A program made the translations under genes and the position numbers. The notes under the pieces were generated by a model, which was not told the DNA's origin, did not search any database, and was given only the letters and a program-made list of their open reading frames with translations. Below, piece by piece: positions 1 to 8,232 of a DNA stretch of 64,000 bases. Position 1 is the first letter of the stretch. Each line of letters starts with the position of its first letter. The stretch lies in NCBI GenBank assembly GCA_965262845.1, contig CBDHFX010000001.1, positions 62,001 through 126,000 of the forward strand, in the 5' to 3' direction. The DNA comes from ECT2AJA-044 sp965262845 (lineage in GTDB: Bacteria; Bacteroidota; Bacteroidia; Flavobacteriales; ECT2AJA-044).

Positions 1-478
1 GCTCAATGCCCTGTTTATCAGCCGCTTTTACATCGCGCCGCTGGAGGCGCATTCCAACATTCGGATTATCCAGGGCCAGGCGATGAAGCAACCGGGCAAG
101 GGGCAAATAGGCAGACTTTGATCTGCTGCCTAACGGCAGGATGAGCGGCAGGGTAGCTCCGACAGACAAGGCTGCGATATTCCAGAGCCCACTCGGTGCA
201 AAAGGCCGGTCTGTAGCTACGAGGATATCCCAGAGCACGGGCGGAATGGCGGCAATGAGACCCGCGATAAGGAGGAGGGCGACGACGCGGAAAAGGCTTC
301 CGGTGAGTTTCCTGGTACGCGATCCGATCAGAGGCAGTTTTTCGTCATCGGTGCCCGGTGCGAGGAAGGCATCAAGCAGATGGACGCTGGCTTCGGCGAG
401 TGAAAAGCACCACGAGGCCCGTATGCGAAGGATCGCGGCAAACAGCGCTCCGGCCAGTCCGATCAGGAGGTAGTCCAC
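1..478 (-). CDS. Membrane protein, C-terminal part beyond window edge (partial)
   Basis: An open minus-strand frame runs from a GTG at 478 off the left edge (159 codons visible). It has a hydrophobic N-terminus (LLIGLAGALFAAIL), a second segment (VVALLLIAGLIAAIPPVLW) and a third (IAALSVGATLPLILPL), then a basic stretch with LARLLHRLALDNP. It follows the 47-aa gene by three bases in the same frame, so the upstream TAG fixes GTG as the first possible start. I do not recognise the family with confidence. The LHRLAL-type stretch after the last membrane segment resembles what precedes the PAPS-binding domain in some bacterial sulfotransferases, which would fit the arylsulfotransferase-like neighbour; this is a guess, because that domain would lie outside the window. 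Confidence 0.6.
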   Translation of the reverse strand, partial: MDYLLIGLAGALFAAILRIRASWCFSLAEASVHLLDAFLAPGTDDEKLPLIGSRTRKLTGSLFRVVALLLIAGLIAAIPPVLWDILVATDRPFAPSGLWNIAALSVGATLPLILPLGSRSKSAYLPLARLLHRLALDNPNVGMRLQRRDVKAADKQGIE

Positions 479-481
479 GAC

Positions 482-625
482 CTAGTCTTTCTTGCGGAAG
501 CGCTGTTTAAGGCGGACCCGCAGGATATAGCCGAAGGAGAACAGCACCATGCCGGCAATGAGGAGGATCAGGGCGATCGTTCCCAGGCCGAGTCCGGGCC
601 CGATATACAAAATGGGTACGCTCAT
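482..625 (-). CDS. Small single-pass membrane protein (47 aa)
   Basis: A 47-residue frame starts at ATG 625 and ends at TAG 482. It is one hydrophobic helix (about residues 5-36, with GPGLGLGTIALILLIAGMVL) followed by a very basic tail (RVRLKQRFRKKD), so it is probably a single-pass inner-membrane peptide with its C-terminus in the cytoplasm. Its ATG overlaps the TGA of the upstream arylsulfotransferase-like gene (ATGA), which suggests translational coupling. A three-base gap separates it from the next membrane gene, so the three read as one operon. The function is unknown. The tight packing between two longer genes and the clean helix-plus-basic-tail pattern argue that it is real. Confidence 0.6.
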   Translation of the reverse strand: MSVPILYIGPGLGLGTIALILLIAGMVLFSFGYILRVRLKQRFRKKD

Positions 626-1905
626 GGCATTTCTATGATCCGTGTCCAGTTGGGCAAATGATGATAGCCCTCGTGTTGCGAAGTAAGCACATTTTTATAC
701 AGCACCTCGCTATTTTTCAGTACCCAGAGAACACCGCTGTTTTGCTCCTCAACAAACACCGATCCGTCCGCCATCCAGTCCACGATTCCTTCCGTGGTCG
801 TAAAGATCCGGTTGCTCTCAAAGGTCGGCTTTTCGATGAATTCCGTTTCGCCACTTTCGAGGTGGTAGAAAACGATGTTCGAATAGTGATCGCCTGCTTC
901 CTTGCGCTCAGATCCCAGGGGCAGGTTGGTCCTGGTCTTCTGCCAGGTCACGTGTGCATTGTTGTTGAAGATGCTGAGGGTTGAGTCGTTTATAACGTCT
1001 ACGTCGTGTTGCGTATAAAACGGGCCCTCAATCACCCGGATCACCTCGTCTGTGGAAGGGCGGTAGTGGATAACGGTGGAGATACAGCGCATGCTGAGGA
1101 AGACATCGCCCTGTTTCCAGTAGGGTCCGTCCGTAAGCACCGGCTCCACATCATTCAGGTGGAACGGGTCCCAGGCCTGACCGGTTTTTAAAAGTAGGTG
1201 TGTAAGGTTATTTTCGACCAGGATATCGGTGAGCGACCTGTGGAACAGGATACGCCCGTCGGCCGGATCAAGCCGGGTGATGGTATTGTCGATGTAGTTG
1301 AGCAAACGCCCGTCGAGTTCAAGCAGTCCGCGGTAAATAATAAATCCTTTTGGCTCCCGGGTATAGGTACATGCCCACACCATTCCTTCATGGTCCAGGT
1401 TGAGCCCGTGGTGGTGTGCAATGGTATCCTGTTTCCAGACCCGGTTTCCTTCTGCATTGATCCGAAACAGTCCGGTAACTCCGTTGAGCGAGTAGATCAA
1501 TGACCGGTCGGGCAGCATGAGCGAATGGATTACTCGGTTCTGGGCACGTTGAATGTTGTTGATGGTCCAGGAGTGTGCAACCGAGTCGTTCCGAAAGTTG
1601 CGCAGCTCCACCTTGCGTTCAAGATCTTGGGTAGAATAGGAGATCAATCCCCAAACGTCATTTTTCAGCTGGTTGATCGGTTCAAAATCTTCCGGAGTTT
1701 TCACGAATGTACCGGGCAGTTCCTTCACCTCTTCAATTGTTTGTCCGAACAGGTCAAGGAAGCTCACGAAGGTAATCAGGCCCTTGTTCACAGACGCACC
1801 CCAGTTAAGGGTGCCTTTGACGGCGTGCCTGACCATCCAGCCGAAGGCTGAGAGCAAAAAAAGTATGACGATCGTTTTGGCAAAAAAGAGGATGACACGC
1901 TGCAT
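622..1905 (-). CDS. Arylsulfotransferase (ASST)-like beta-propeller protein
   Basis: This 427-aa protein has an N-terminal membrane anchor (about residues 5-27) followed by an extracytoplasmic propeller. Motifs match the ASST-like families: a His-rich substrate-site segment (TIAHHHGLNLDHEG), DPFHLNDVEPV and FYTQHDVDVIND, each a blade strand carrying His/Asp. True ASSTs move sulfate between phenolic compounds through a catalytic histidine. Membership of the broader fold is well supported, but sulfotransferase activity is not shown. It leads a three-gene operon with a 47-aa membrane peptide and a membrane protein. The start at 1905 is favoured by a perfect -7 box ending five bases upstream, which would give a leaderless message. 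Confidence 0.75.
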   Translation of the reverse strand: MQRVILFFAKTIVILFLLSAFGWMVRHAVKGTLNWGASVNKGLITFVSFLDLFGQTIEEVKELPGTFVKTPEDFEPINQLKNDVWGLISYSTQDLERKVELRNFRNDSVAHSWTINNIQRAQNRVIHSLMLPDRSLIYSLNGVTGLFRINAEGNRVWKQDTIAHHHGLNLDHEGMVWACTYTREPKGFIIYRGLLELDGRLLNYIDNTITRLDPADGRILFHRSLTDILVENNLTHLLLKTGQAWDPFHLNDVEPVLTDGPYWKQGDVFLSMRCISTVIHYRPSTDEVIRVIEGPFYTQHDVDVINDSTLSIFNNNAHVTWQKTRTNLPLGSERKEAGDHYSNIVFYHLESGETEFIEKPTFESNRIFTTTEGIVDWMADGSVFVEEQNSGVLWVLKNSEVLYKNVLTSQHEGYHHLPNWTRIIEMP

Positions 1906-1910
1906 GGGCG

Positions 1911-1918
1911 CAAAGGTA
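1911..1918 (-). promoter_or_regulatory. -7 box (TACCTTTG) of the ASST-like operon, leaderless spacing
   Basis: TACCTTTG on the minus strand matches the Bacteroidota TAnnTTTG consensus. Exactly five bases separate it from the ATG at 1905, so transcription would begin at or next to the start codon. No clear -33 TTG lies at the usual distance. Confidence 0.6.
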
Positions 1919-1930
1919 AGGAAAGGCGGG

Positions 1931-1958
1931 AGGCTGGGGGTTAAAATTCCCCCGGCCT
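1931..1958 (-). terminator. Strong GC hairpin downstream of the T9SS cargo gene
   Basis: AGGCTGGGGG and CCCCCGGCCT form a ten-base-pair stem (one G-U pair) around an eight-base A/T loop. It lies between the stop of the secreted-protein gene (2073) and the promoter of the ASST-like gene. No U tract follows, so it may be a factor-independent stop of low efficiency or an RNA-stabilising 3' end. Confidence 0.4.
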
Positions 1959-2072
1959 ACCCGACTTTGCAAAGGGTTCCAAAAATAAAGATATGCTCAG
2001 ACCGGAAATTAGCCGTATGCGATCTGTCAGATCATACGATGACCAGCACCATATTGGCAGATGCAAGCAACT

Positions 2073-3734
2073 CTATCTGACTATCTCTATTTTTTTGGTC
2101 TCCGAAAAATCTTCCCCTATTATTTTCACAATATAGGTTCCGTTACTAATGGACTCTTTCAGCTTTTTCTGTATAATTGGGGTTTGAACCAGTATTTGCT
2201 CTTGAACAACCAGCCGCCCGCTTACATCAAAAAGGGCAAATGAAATGGTTTGACCTATCACTTTTTCCGGCAATTCTATTTTTAACATTCCATTAGTCGG
2301 ATTCGGATATATCGTTCCCTCCTGTAAATCAAAGGATCGTTCCTCTTGCAGGGACCGAACAGTTTGACCACATGTACCAACATGTTTTACTTTCAAATTA
2401 TCCAAGACAAAATCACTTCCATCCTGATAAGGATCAGAGTCATGTAGCAACTCTATGTATACGAACCCCCACCAACCATTATTACTCACACAAAAACTAT
2501 TAGCATAACTCCCCCAGTCACATGGATCGTCCGGGTCAGTCATAATTAAATTTGTTTCGTTTAATAAATTACCGCCAAGGAATTGGGTCACGCGGCTGAT
2601 AAGAGCTGGTGGAGCTAGATCAAAGCAACAGTTTTCCAGCCTCTTTGCATCATAGCACACTTGATACCTGCCGTTTGGGATCAGATTAAGGCCAAAGCCA
2701 ATAACCCTGGTCAATCCATTCCCGTTGGTTAATCCATTGACGATAAGAGAGGGATTATCATCATTACAATCAGTTGACTTGTAATTCCAATTTTCGCAAA
2801 ATTCCCTGCCGTCGGACGGTGTAGATATGTTCAGCATACCTGGTGGTAAATGGCCATCTATTGATGAATACGCGTAGTCACTGTAAAACCAATCGTAGGC
2901 TCCCGAGTTGTGAAAACGTCCCCAGTGAATGTGGTTGTTTCCATTGAGACATGCTTCGGGAGTGGAACAACCGCTATGAAAATTGTCAAAAGCCAATCCA
3001 ATGTCAGTTGTTCTTGTAGCACTTGGGTGATAGCGAATAACAACATAGGAAATAGCGTTGGCTGTACCGGATAGATCAATTTCAAACCTTGATGGTATAC
3101 CGTCCCCTGTCGGTGAGCCATTATGCCCGCTGATTGCTGCTAATTGTTGACATCCATCGGATGCGATAATCTCGGTGGCGATCTTTATAAAATTTGGATC
3201 ATATGCCTCAATGATCCACGCTTCACACTTATTTGATGTTCCGTTATCATCCACATCCATGATATCCCCGCTTACAAATTGAACGGGGTCCAGCGGGTAT
3301 TCTATTAGCAGTGCATGCATATTACTCGCTGTAGATAAACCTAACTCGTCGGTGAGAAACTGACAATTTTGGACACCACCACTATTAGTAAGACTAAGGT
3401 TATCCATATTTCCCGCATAACAGGAATACGATGATACATGACCATCATTTTTGTATGCATGAGGCGTTGAACCTCCTGTTTCTACAACATTTGGCTTCGC
3501 TGTAACGACTGAGTTAATTAGGTCAACCCCTTGCTGGATCAGGTCTGGGTCACATAAGTGAAAGTGAACGGAACAACGTTCCGCCAACGAGAACCCGGAA
3601 TTAAGCAGTGCATGGCCATTGCCATTATTGACGGGTATGTTAATTGACTCAAAATCAACAACCTGACCAAACGAGTAATGATTAACCACAAGGGCAAAAA
3701 TTAGAAAACAGAGGGGTTTTTTGATTGTTCTCAT
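2073..3734 (-). CDS. Secreted protein with T9SS C-terminal sorting domain
   Basis: This 553-aa protein has a signal peptide (KKPLCFLIFALVVNHYSFGQ) and a long Cys/Asn-rich extracellular region with jelly-roll-like stretches. It ends in a type A T9SS sorting domain of about 75 residues: TIYPNPTNGMLKIELPEK, then FDVSGRLV and a final GTYIVKI...KKIEIVR. Such domains route proteins from the periplasm through the type IX system to the cell surface, usually with removal of the domain. The middle region (about residues 30-460) matches no enzyme family I can name. The gene is visibly AT-richer than its neighbours, common for variable surface proteins and possibly a sign of transfer. It is monocistronic, with a hairpin downstream. 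Confidence 0.8.
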   Translation of the reverse strand: MRTIKKPLCFLIFALVVNHYSFGQVVDFESINIPVNNGNGHALLNSGFSLAERCSVHFHLCDPDLIQQGVDLINSVVTAKPNVVETGGSTPHAYKNDGHVSSYSCYAGNMDNLSLTNSGGVQNCQFLTDELGLSTASNMHALLIEYPLDPVQFVSGDIMDVDDNGTSNKCEAWIIEAYDPNFIKIATEIIASDGCQQLAAISGHNGSPTGDGIPSRFEIDLSGTANAISYVVIRYHPSATRTTDIGLAFDNFHSGCSTPEACLNGNNHIHWGRFHNSGAYDWFYSDYAYSSIDGHLPPGMLNISTPSDGREFCENWNYKSTDCNDDNPSLIVNGLTNGNGLTRVIGFGLNLIPNGRYQVCYDAKRLENCCFDLAPPALISRVTQFLGGNLLNETNLIMTDPDDPCDWGSYANSFCVSNNGWWGFVYIELLHDSDPYQDGSDFVLDNLKVKHVGTCGQTVRSLQEERSFDLQEGTIYPNPTNGMLKIELPEKVIGQTISFALFDVSGRLVVQEQILVQTPIIQKKLKESISNGTYIVKIIGEDFSETKKIEIVR

Positions 3735-3793
3735 AACGTGTGTTTTAGAAAAATTAAGGTTTAACTTATCAAAATTTAGGCTGACACAGGTCA

Positions 3794-3803
3794 GGTCATG
3801 ACC
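3794..3803. repeat. Perfect 10-bp palindrome GGTCATGACC
   Basis: The palindrome lies between the Omp28-like gene (stop 3813) and the start of the T9SS cargo gene (3734), about 60 bases upstream of the latter. It shares its core with 12-bp palindromes upstream of ybeY and the YbbR-like gene, so it could be an operator or just part of a weak stem. Confidence 0.3.
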
Positions 3804-3812
3804 GATCCTATA

Positions 3813-4670
3813 TCATTTCATGTATCCATTCACGAACTCAACTTCTCCTAAATCATTGTCTTTCCAAAGAACGGTCAGGATCTTCATGTCTTCGGTCACA
3901 TCGGTATCCGAAATAGTGATGGTGAAATCCATCGTATACTGATCGTTGGCAGTGGGCGAAACCGGAATAGCTTCACCCCAGTAATCCATGTCATCAGGGC
4001 CGGAAGTCAACGTGTGGGAGTGCATGTAGGTATCCCCTGACCTGATCAGGTATTTCTGGTTCCCGTTGCCGTCTGCCACCGGAGCAGCATCTTCCTTCCA
4101 CTTGCTCACGCCATTGATCTCTTCCACACGATCGGTATAGTCAACCTGTACCAAAGAGCCTGAAGCTTCTATATCTCCCTGTACGAAATAGGCACCCACA
4201 TAATACGTGCCGGTTCCGGCTTCGTAGAACTTCACTCTGCTCTTGATCTTGACTTCATTGCCTGAACGATTCCAGGAGTGACCCACACCAGCCATCGGAG
4301 ACTGAGCGATCAGCGATGCGATGTTTCCGGCAATGTTCTGACCCGAGTCTTCGTTTCCAACGTAGAAGTTAGGAACACCACTTGAAGGGAAGATTGCGTC
4401 GAATACATTAGCGATCTCCGTCTCAAGATCATCACCCGTATGAATGGCTACCGGCATCATATCCGAACCGAAGTTGTACTCTTCCTGTGTCATTAATTCA
4501 GCACCGTTCGGACACCAACCACACCAGGCACCAGTAGTTTCCACCACCAGGGCACGCTGCTTGCTGGCCGGATTCAAAGTACCCGTCCCTGATTTCTTTT
4601 CTTCTTCTTCCTTCTTACAGCCAGCAAAAATGGCCCCGGCCATCATTGCCATGATCAATACTTTTTTCAT
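3813..4670 (-). CDS. Omp28-related lipoprotein
   Basis: This 285-aa lipoprotein begins with a lipobox signal (MMAGAIFAGCKKEEEE, Cys17), so it should be anchored by lipid in the envelope. Residues about 35-130 resemble the Omp28 family, with a thioredoxin-like start VVETTGAWCGWCPNG carrying a CxxC motif and then PVAIHTGDD. The Porphyromonas Omp28 protein is a surface lipoprotein. A redox role is possible from the CGWC pair but not established. The second half is beta-rich with acidic turns. It is transcribed on its own between yidC and the T9SS cargo gene. The start is fixed by the lipoprotein signal. Confidence 0.78.
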   Translation of the reverse strand: MKKVLIMAMMAGAIFAGCKKEEEEKKSGTGTLNPASKQRALVVETTGAWCGWCPNGAELMTQEEYNFGSDMMPVAIHTGDDLETEIANVFDAIFPSSGVPNFYVGNEDSGQNIAGNIASLIAQSPMAGVGHSWNRSGNEVKIKSRVKFYEAGTGTYYVGAYFVQGDIEASGSLVQVDYTDRVEEINGVSKWKEDAAPVADGNGNQKYLIRSGDTYMHSHTLTSGPDDMDYWGEAIPVSPTANDQYTMDFTITISDTDVTEDMKILTVLWKDNDLGEVEFVNGYMK

Positions 4671-4748
4671 AATAAATAAAATTTAGTCTGCGACATAACT
4701 GTCAGTTAAAGATCAATTTGAGGGCGCAATATACAAAATATTACGCAG

Positions 4749-6572
4749 TTAATATTTTTTTCGTTGTTTTTTTTTCTGCTCCCTCATCATCTGTTCCAAA
4801 CGCCTGGAGAATGCCGACTTCGGTTTTTCCTTCTTTTTATTCTCCTGCAGCATAGCGTGGATCGCATCCTCATCGATCATTCCGCGGATCGCAAACTGCT
4901 GCCCAAAGGAAATCACATTCGCCAGAAAATAGTAGTAACTCAGTCCACTCGCATAGCTGTTGAACCAGAATAACATCATGAATGGCATGATGTACTGAAT
5001 GATCTTCATCTGCTGCTGCATCTGCGAATTCCCCGACTGTGGCGTCATCTGCTGGTTGATCTGGGTGTAAAAGAACAGCGATGCAGCCATCAGCAGCGTA
5101 AACAGACTTACATGATCCCCGTAAAAGGGAATATTGAACGGAAGCGACAGAATACTGTCGTACGAACTCAGATCGTCTGCCCACAGGAATCCTTCGCCCC
5201 TTAGTTCGAAACTCGCCGGAAAAAAACGGAACATGGCAATGAGGAACGGCAACTGGAATAGCATCGGCAGGCAACCCCCAAGCGGATTTACCCCTGCTTT
5301 TCGGTACAGCTCCATCTGTGCCTGCTGTTTTTTCATCTTATCCGAATACTTTTTGTTTATCTCGTCCAGTTCCGGCTTCAGTACCCGCATCTTCGCCATC
5401 GAAAAATAGCTGCGGTACTGCAGTGGCAACAGCACCACCTTGATACCGATCGCCATGATCAGTATAATGATCCCGTAGCTCCATCCGAGTTCATCGAAAA
5501 AGTTGAACACCGGGATCACCAGCCAGCGGTTCACCCATCCGAAGATCCCCCATCCGAGCGGGATCATCTCGTCAAAATCCCTGTGGTAGGCCTTCAGCAC
5601 ATGGTACTGATTCGGCACAAAACTGAACCTAAAGTCGTACCCAGCCTTCTGCTCCAACGGCATCCGCGCCGTCATGCGTTTCGTATGCGTACTGTCTTCC
5701 AGCTCCAGAGTGCTCATTTCCACCTGCGGCAGAGTAGATCCCGGCTGCAGGACCGAGCTGAAGAACTGCTGCTTAAAAGCCAGCCATTCAACCTCTGTCC
5801 GGGTTCCTTTCTTATCTCCCCGCACACCCATGCGGCTGACATCGCCGTCGCGATAGTAGTAGATCGCAGTTGGATTTTGCAAGTTATCCCTGGTCTTCTC
5901 CAGCTTTCTTCCGTCAAGGCTCCAAACAAGGGTTGATTGCTGAGCAAGGTAAGCGTCCATCCCTACCATACGCACCTGGTAGTCCAGATCAAGTCCATCT
6001 GACAGCATATAGCGTATTTCCACGTATTCGCGGTCCGATCTCGACAATCGGTACACCGCCTCACTACTGGTCGCGCTCAGGCGCTCGAAATACAACTTGT
6101 CCGACAGCACCGGCACTCCGTTCACCGTCCACTCCCAGCTCCATGTACTGCGTTCCGGATCAATCAGATCAAGTGCACCGCCTCCATACTGCTGATATTC
6201 CTTAAGCTCCGCCCCGATCAGTTTGGCGCCTAACGGCGCGATGGTCACCTTAAGCTGGTCGTTCTCCAGCACGGTCAGCTCCGGATCTTCCGGAACCGGA
6301 TTAAAAAATCCGAGTTGTTTTTGGCCTGTTTCCGTAACAGCTTCAGCAATATCCGATACCGTGCTGTCTGCCTCTCCGGCCAGCTCCGGAATGGGAACTT
6401 CCGGCCTGGTCTCCACGGGTTCCTCAACCACCTGCCCGGAACGGGCAGGATCTGGCCGTGAGGCCGTTGTTTCTTCATCAGAGCCCTGATTCGTGTAAGC
6501 GAACCAAACGAGGATCCCTCCGATCAGGATCATTCCGACAAAGGAATTCCAGTCGAATCCTTTATTTTCCAT
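4749..6572 (-). CDS. yidC: Membrane protein insertase YidC
   Basis: YidC inserts and folds proteins in the inner membrane, with or without SecYEG. The 607-aa protein has an N-terminal transmembrane anchor (FVGMILIGGILVWFAY), a large periplasmic beta domain (about residues 60-345) and the conserved five-helix insertase core starting at WSYGIIILIMAIGIKVVLLP. The core keeps the conserved FRSYFSMAKM-like cytoplasmic hairpin, with QYRS matching the usual basic groove residue, and GGCLPMLFQLPFLIAMF. The tail is strongly basic (KKKQRKKY), as expected for ribosome contact. Its start lies inside the 3' end of pyrG (11-base overlap), so the two are cotranscribed. Length and architecture are those of the Gram-negative family. 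Confidence 0.97.
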   Translation of the reverse strand: MENKGFDWNSFVGMILIGGILVWFAYTNQGSDEETTASRPDPARSGQVVEEPVETRPEVPIPELAGEADSTVSDIAEAVTETGQKQLGFFNPVPEDPELTVLENDQLKVTIAPLGAKLIGAELKEYQQYGGGALDLIDPERSTWSWEWTVNGVPVLSDKLYFERLSATSSEAVYRLSRSDREYVEIRYMLSDGLDLDYQVRMVGMDAYLAQQSTLVWSLDGRKLEKTRDNLQNPTAIYYYRDGDVSRMGVRGDKKGTRTEVEWLAFKQQFFSSVLQPGSTLPQVEMSTLELEDSTHTKRMTARMPLEQKAGYDFRFSFVPNQYHVLKAYHRDFDEMIPLGWGIFGWVNRWLVIPVFNFFDELGWSYGIIILIMAIGIKVVLLPLQYRSYFSMAKMRVLKPELDEINKKYSDKMKKQQAQMELYRKAGVNPLGGCLPMLFQLPFLIAMFRFFPASFELRGEGFLWADDLSSYDSILSLPFNIPFYGDHVSLFTLLMAASLFFYTQINQQMTPQSGNSQMQQQMKIIQYIMPFMMLFWFNSYASGLSYYYFLANVISFGQQFAIRGMIDEDAIHAMLQENKKKEKPKSAFSRRLEQMMREQKKKQRKKY

Positions 6573-8184
6573 TCTTCGCCTCTTTGTATGCTATGGCTGC
6601 CTTCACGAGGTGGATAAAGAGCGGGGCCGGACGCTCAACCGTGCTCTTGTATTCCGGATGAAACTGTACGCCGACAAACCAGGGATGGTCGGGTAGTTCC
6701 ACGATCTCCACGAGGCCGGATTCGTCATTGATCCCGCTACATTTCATTCCGGCTGCCTCCAGTTGCCCACGATATTCGTTATTGAACTCGAAGCGGTGGC
6801 GGTGGCGTTCGGAAATTTGGCCGCGGCCATATACCTGCGCTGCCAGGCTTCCCTTCCCGAGGGTGCATTGATAGGCACCGAGTCGCATGGTGCCTCCCTT
6901 GTTCCTCACTTCTTTTTGTTCTTCCATGAGCGCGATGACCGGATGCGGGGTATCGGGATCCATCTCGGTGCTGTTTGCATCCCCGAGCCCGACCATGTTG
7001 CGGGTGTATTCGATCACAGCACACTGCATGCCCAGGCAAATGCCCAGGAAGGGGATCCTGTTCTCGCGCGCGTAGCGCACGGCATCCAGCTTACCCTCCA
7101 ATCCACGTTCGCCAAATCCGGGTGCAACGATGATGCCATCAAGGCCTTTCAGACGGATGGGCACATTTTCACTGTTGAGGTACTCGGAATGGATCCAGCG
7201 CACATTGACCTTGCATTCGTTTACGGAACCTGAATGGGTGAGTGCCTCGGCAATAGATTTATAGGCATCCTTAAGCTCTACGTATTTCCCGACCAGACCA
7301 ATTTTCACTTCACTGTCCGGGTTTTTAAACTTGTGCAGGAAGTTTTTCCAATCGCGCATGTCTGCATGGGGTGATCCCGGCAGACTGAGGTACTTCAGCA
7401 CCACTTCATCCAGGTGCTCCTCCTGCATTAGCAAAGGCACGTCGTATATGGTATCGGTGTCGATGGATTCGATCACTGCCTCCTTCCTCACGTTACAAAA
7501 AAGGGCCAGCTTGCTGCGGATCTCCTCGCTCAGATTGTGCTCGGTACGACACACTAAAATTTGTGGCTGAACGCCTGATTCCTGAAGCATTTTTACAGAG
7601 TGCTGTGTGGGTTTGGTCTTAAGCTCTCCGGTAGCGGCCAAATAGGGCACCAGGGTTAGGTGGATCACCATGCAGTGGTCGCCCAGTTCCTGTTTCAGCT
7701 GACGAACGGCTTCAATGTACGGAAGCGACTCAATATCACCCACGGTACCCCCAATTTCCGTAACGACCAACTCATAGTCACCGGATTTGCCCAGCAACAT
7801 CATCCGGTACTTGATCTCATCGGTAATGTGCGGGACCACCTGAACGGTTTTTCCGAGGTATTCGCCCTTGCGTTCCTTGTCGATAACGCTTTGGTAAATG
7901 CGTCCTGTTGTGACGTTATTCGCCTGCGAGGTGGGGCGATCCAAAAAGCGTTCGTAGTGACCCAGATCAAGATCCGTTTCGGCGCCGTCATCCGTCACAT
8001 AACATTCGCCATGTTCGTAGGGATTCAGTGTTCCCGGATCCACATTGATGTACGGGTCGAATTTCTGGATCGTGACCGAATAGCCCCTTGCCTGAAGAAG
8101 GTTGGCCAGAGAAGCGGAAATGATCCCCTTCCCCAGGGAACTGGTCACCCCACCGGTGACAAAAATGTACCTGGTACCCGGCAT
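6562..8184 (-). CDS. pyrG: CTP synthase
   Basis: CTP synthase makes CTP from UTP, ATP and glutamine, the last step of pyrimidine nucleotide synthesis. The 540-aa protein shows the amidoligase domain first (YIFVTGGVTSSLGKGI P-loop, then QKFDPYINVDPGTLNPY) and a class I glutamine amidotransferase domain with the nucleophile elbow GICLGMQC at about residue 385 and the FHPEY histidine near the end. The start is placed at 8184 (MPGTRYIF), because the upstream codons encode an atypical hydrophobic extension and a -7 box lies at 8220-8227. It overlaps yidC by 11 bases. All catalytic motifs appear intact. Confidence 0.97.
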   Translation of the reverse strand: MPGTRYIFVTGGVTSSLGKGIISASLANLLQARGYSVTIQKFDPYINVDPGTLNPYEHGECYVTDDGAETDLDLGHYERFLDRPTSQANNVTTGRIYQSVIDKERKGEYLGKTVQVVPHITDEIKYRMMLLGKSGDYELVVTEIGGTVGDIESLPYIEAVRQLKQELGDHCMVIHLTLVPYLAATGELKTKPTQHSVKMLQESGVQPQILVCRTEHNLSEEIRSKLALFCNVRKEAVIESIDTDTIYDVPLLMQEEHLDEVVLKYLSLPGSPHADMRDWKNFLHKFKNPDSEVKIGLVGKYVELKDAYKSIAEALTHSGSVNECKVNVRWIHSEYLNSENVPIRLKGLDGIIVAPGFGERGLEGKLDAVRYARENRIPFLGICLGMQCAVIEYTRNMVGLGDANSTEMDPDTPHPVIALMEEQKEVRNKGGTMRLGAYQCTLGKGSLAAQVYGRGQISERHRHRFEFNNEYRGQLEAAGMKCSGINDESGLVEIVELPDHPWFVGVQFHPEYKSTVERPAPLFIHLVKAAIAYKEAKNGK

Positions 8185-8219
8185 ACTGCGGTTTAGAAGT
8201 GAAAGGCAAAAACCGCGTA

Positions 8220-8227
8220 CAAAGCTA
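8220..8227 (-). promoter_or_regulatory. -7 box (TAGCTTTG) upstream of pyrG
   Basis: The minus-strand TAGCTTTG fits TAnnTTTG and sits 35 bases before the pyrG ATG at 8184, just after the stop of the TonB receptor gene (8233). It supports pyrG-yidC as a separate transcription unit. Confidence 0.45.
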
Positions 8228-8232
8228 CACAA

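Noticed and set aside
141..473. 110-aa plus-strand ORF at the left edge
   Set aside because: The opposite strand has a continuous membrane-protein frame with three good helices; the plus ORF is Arg/Ser-rich without features.
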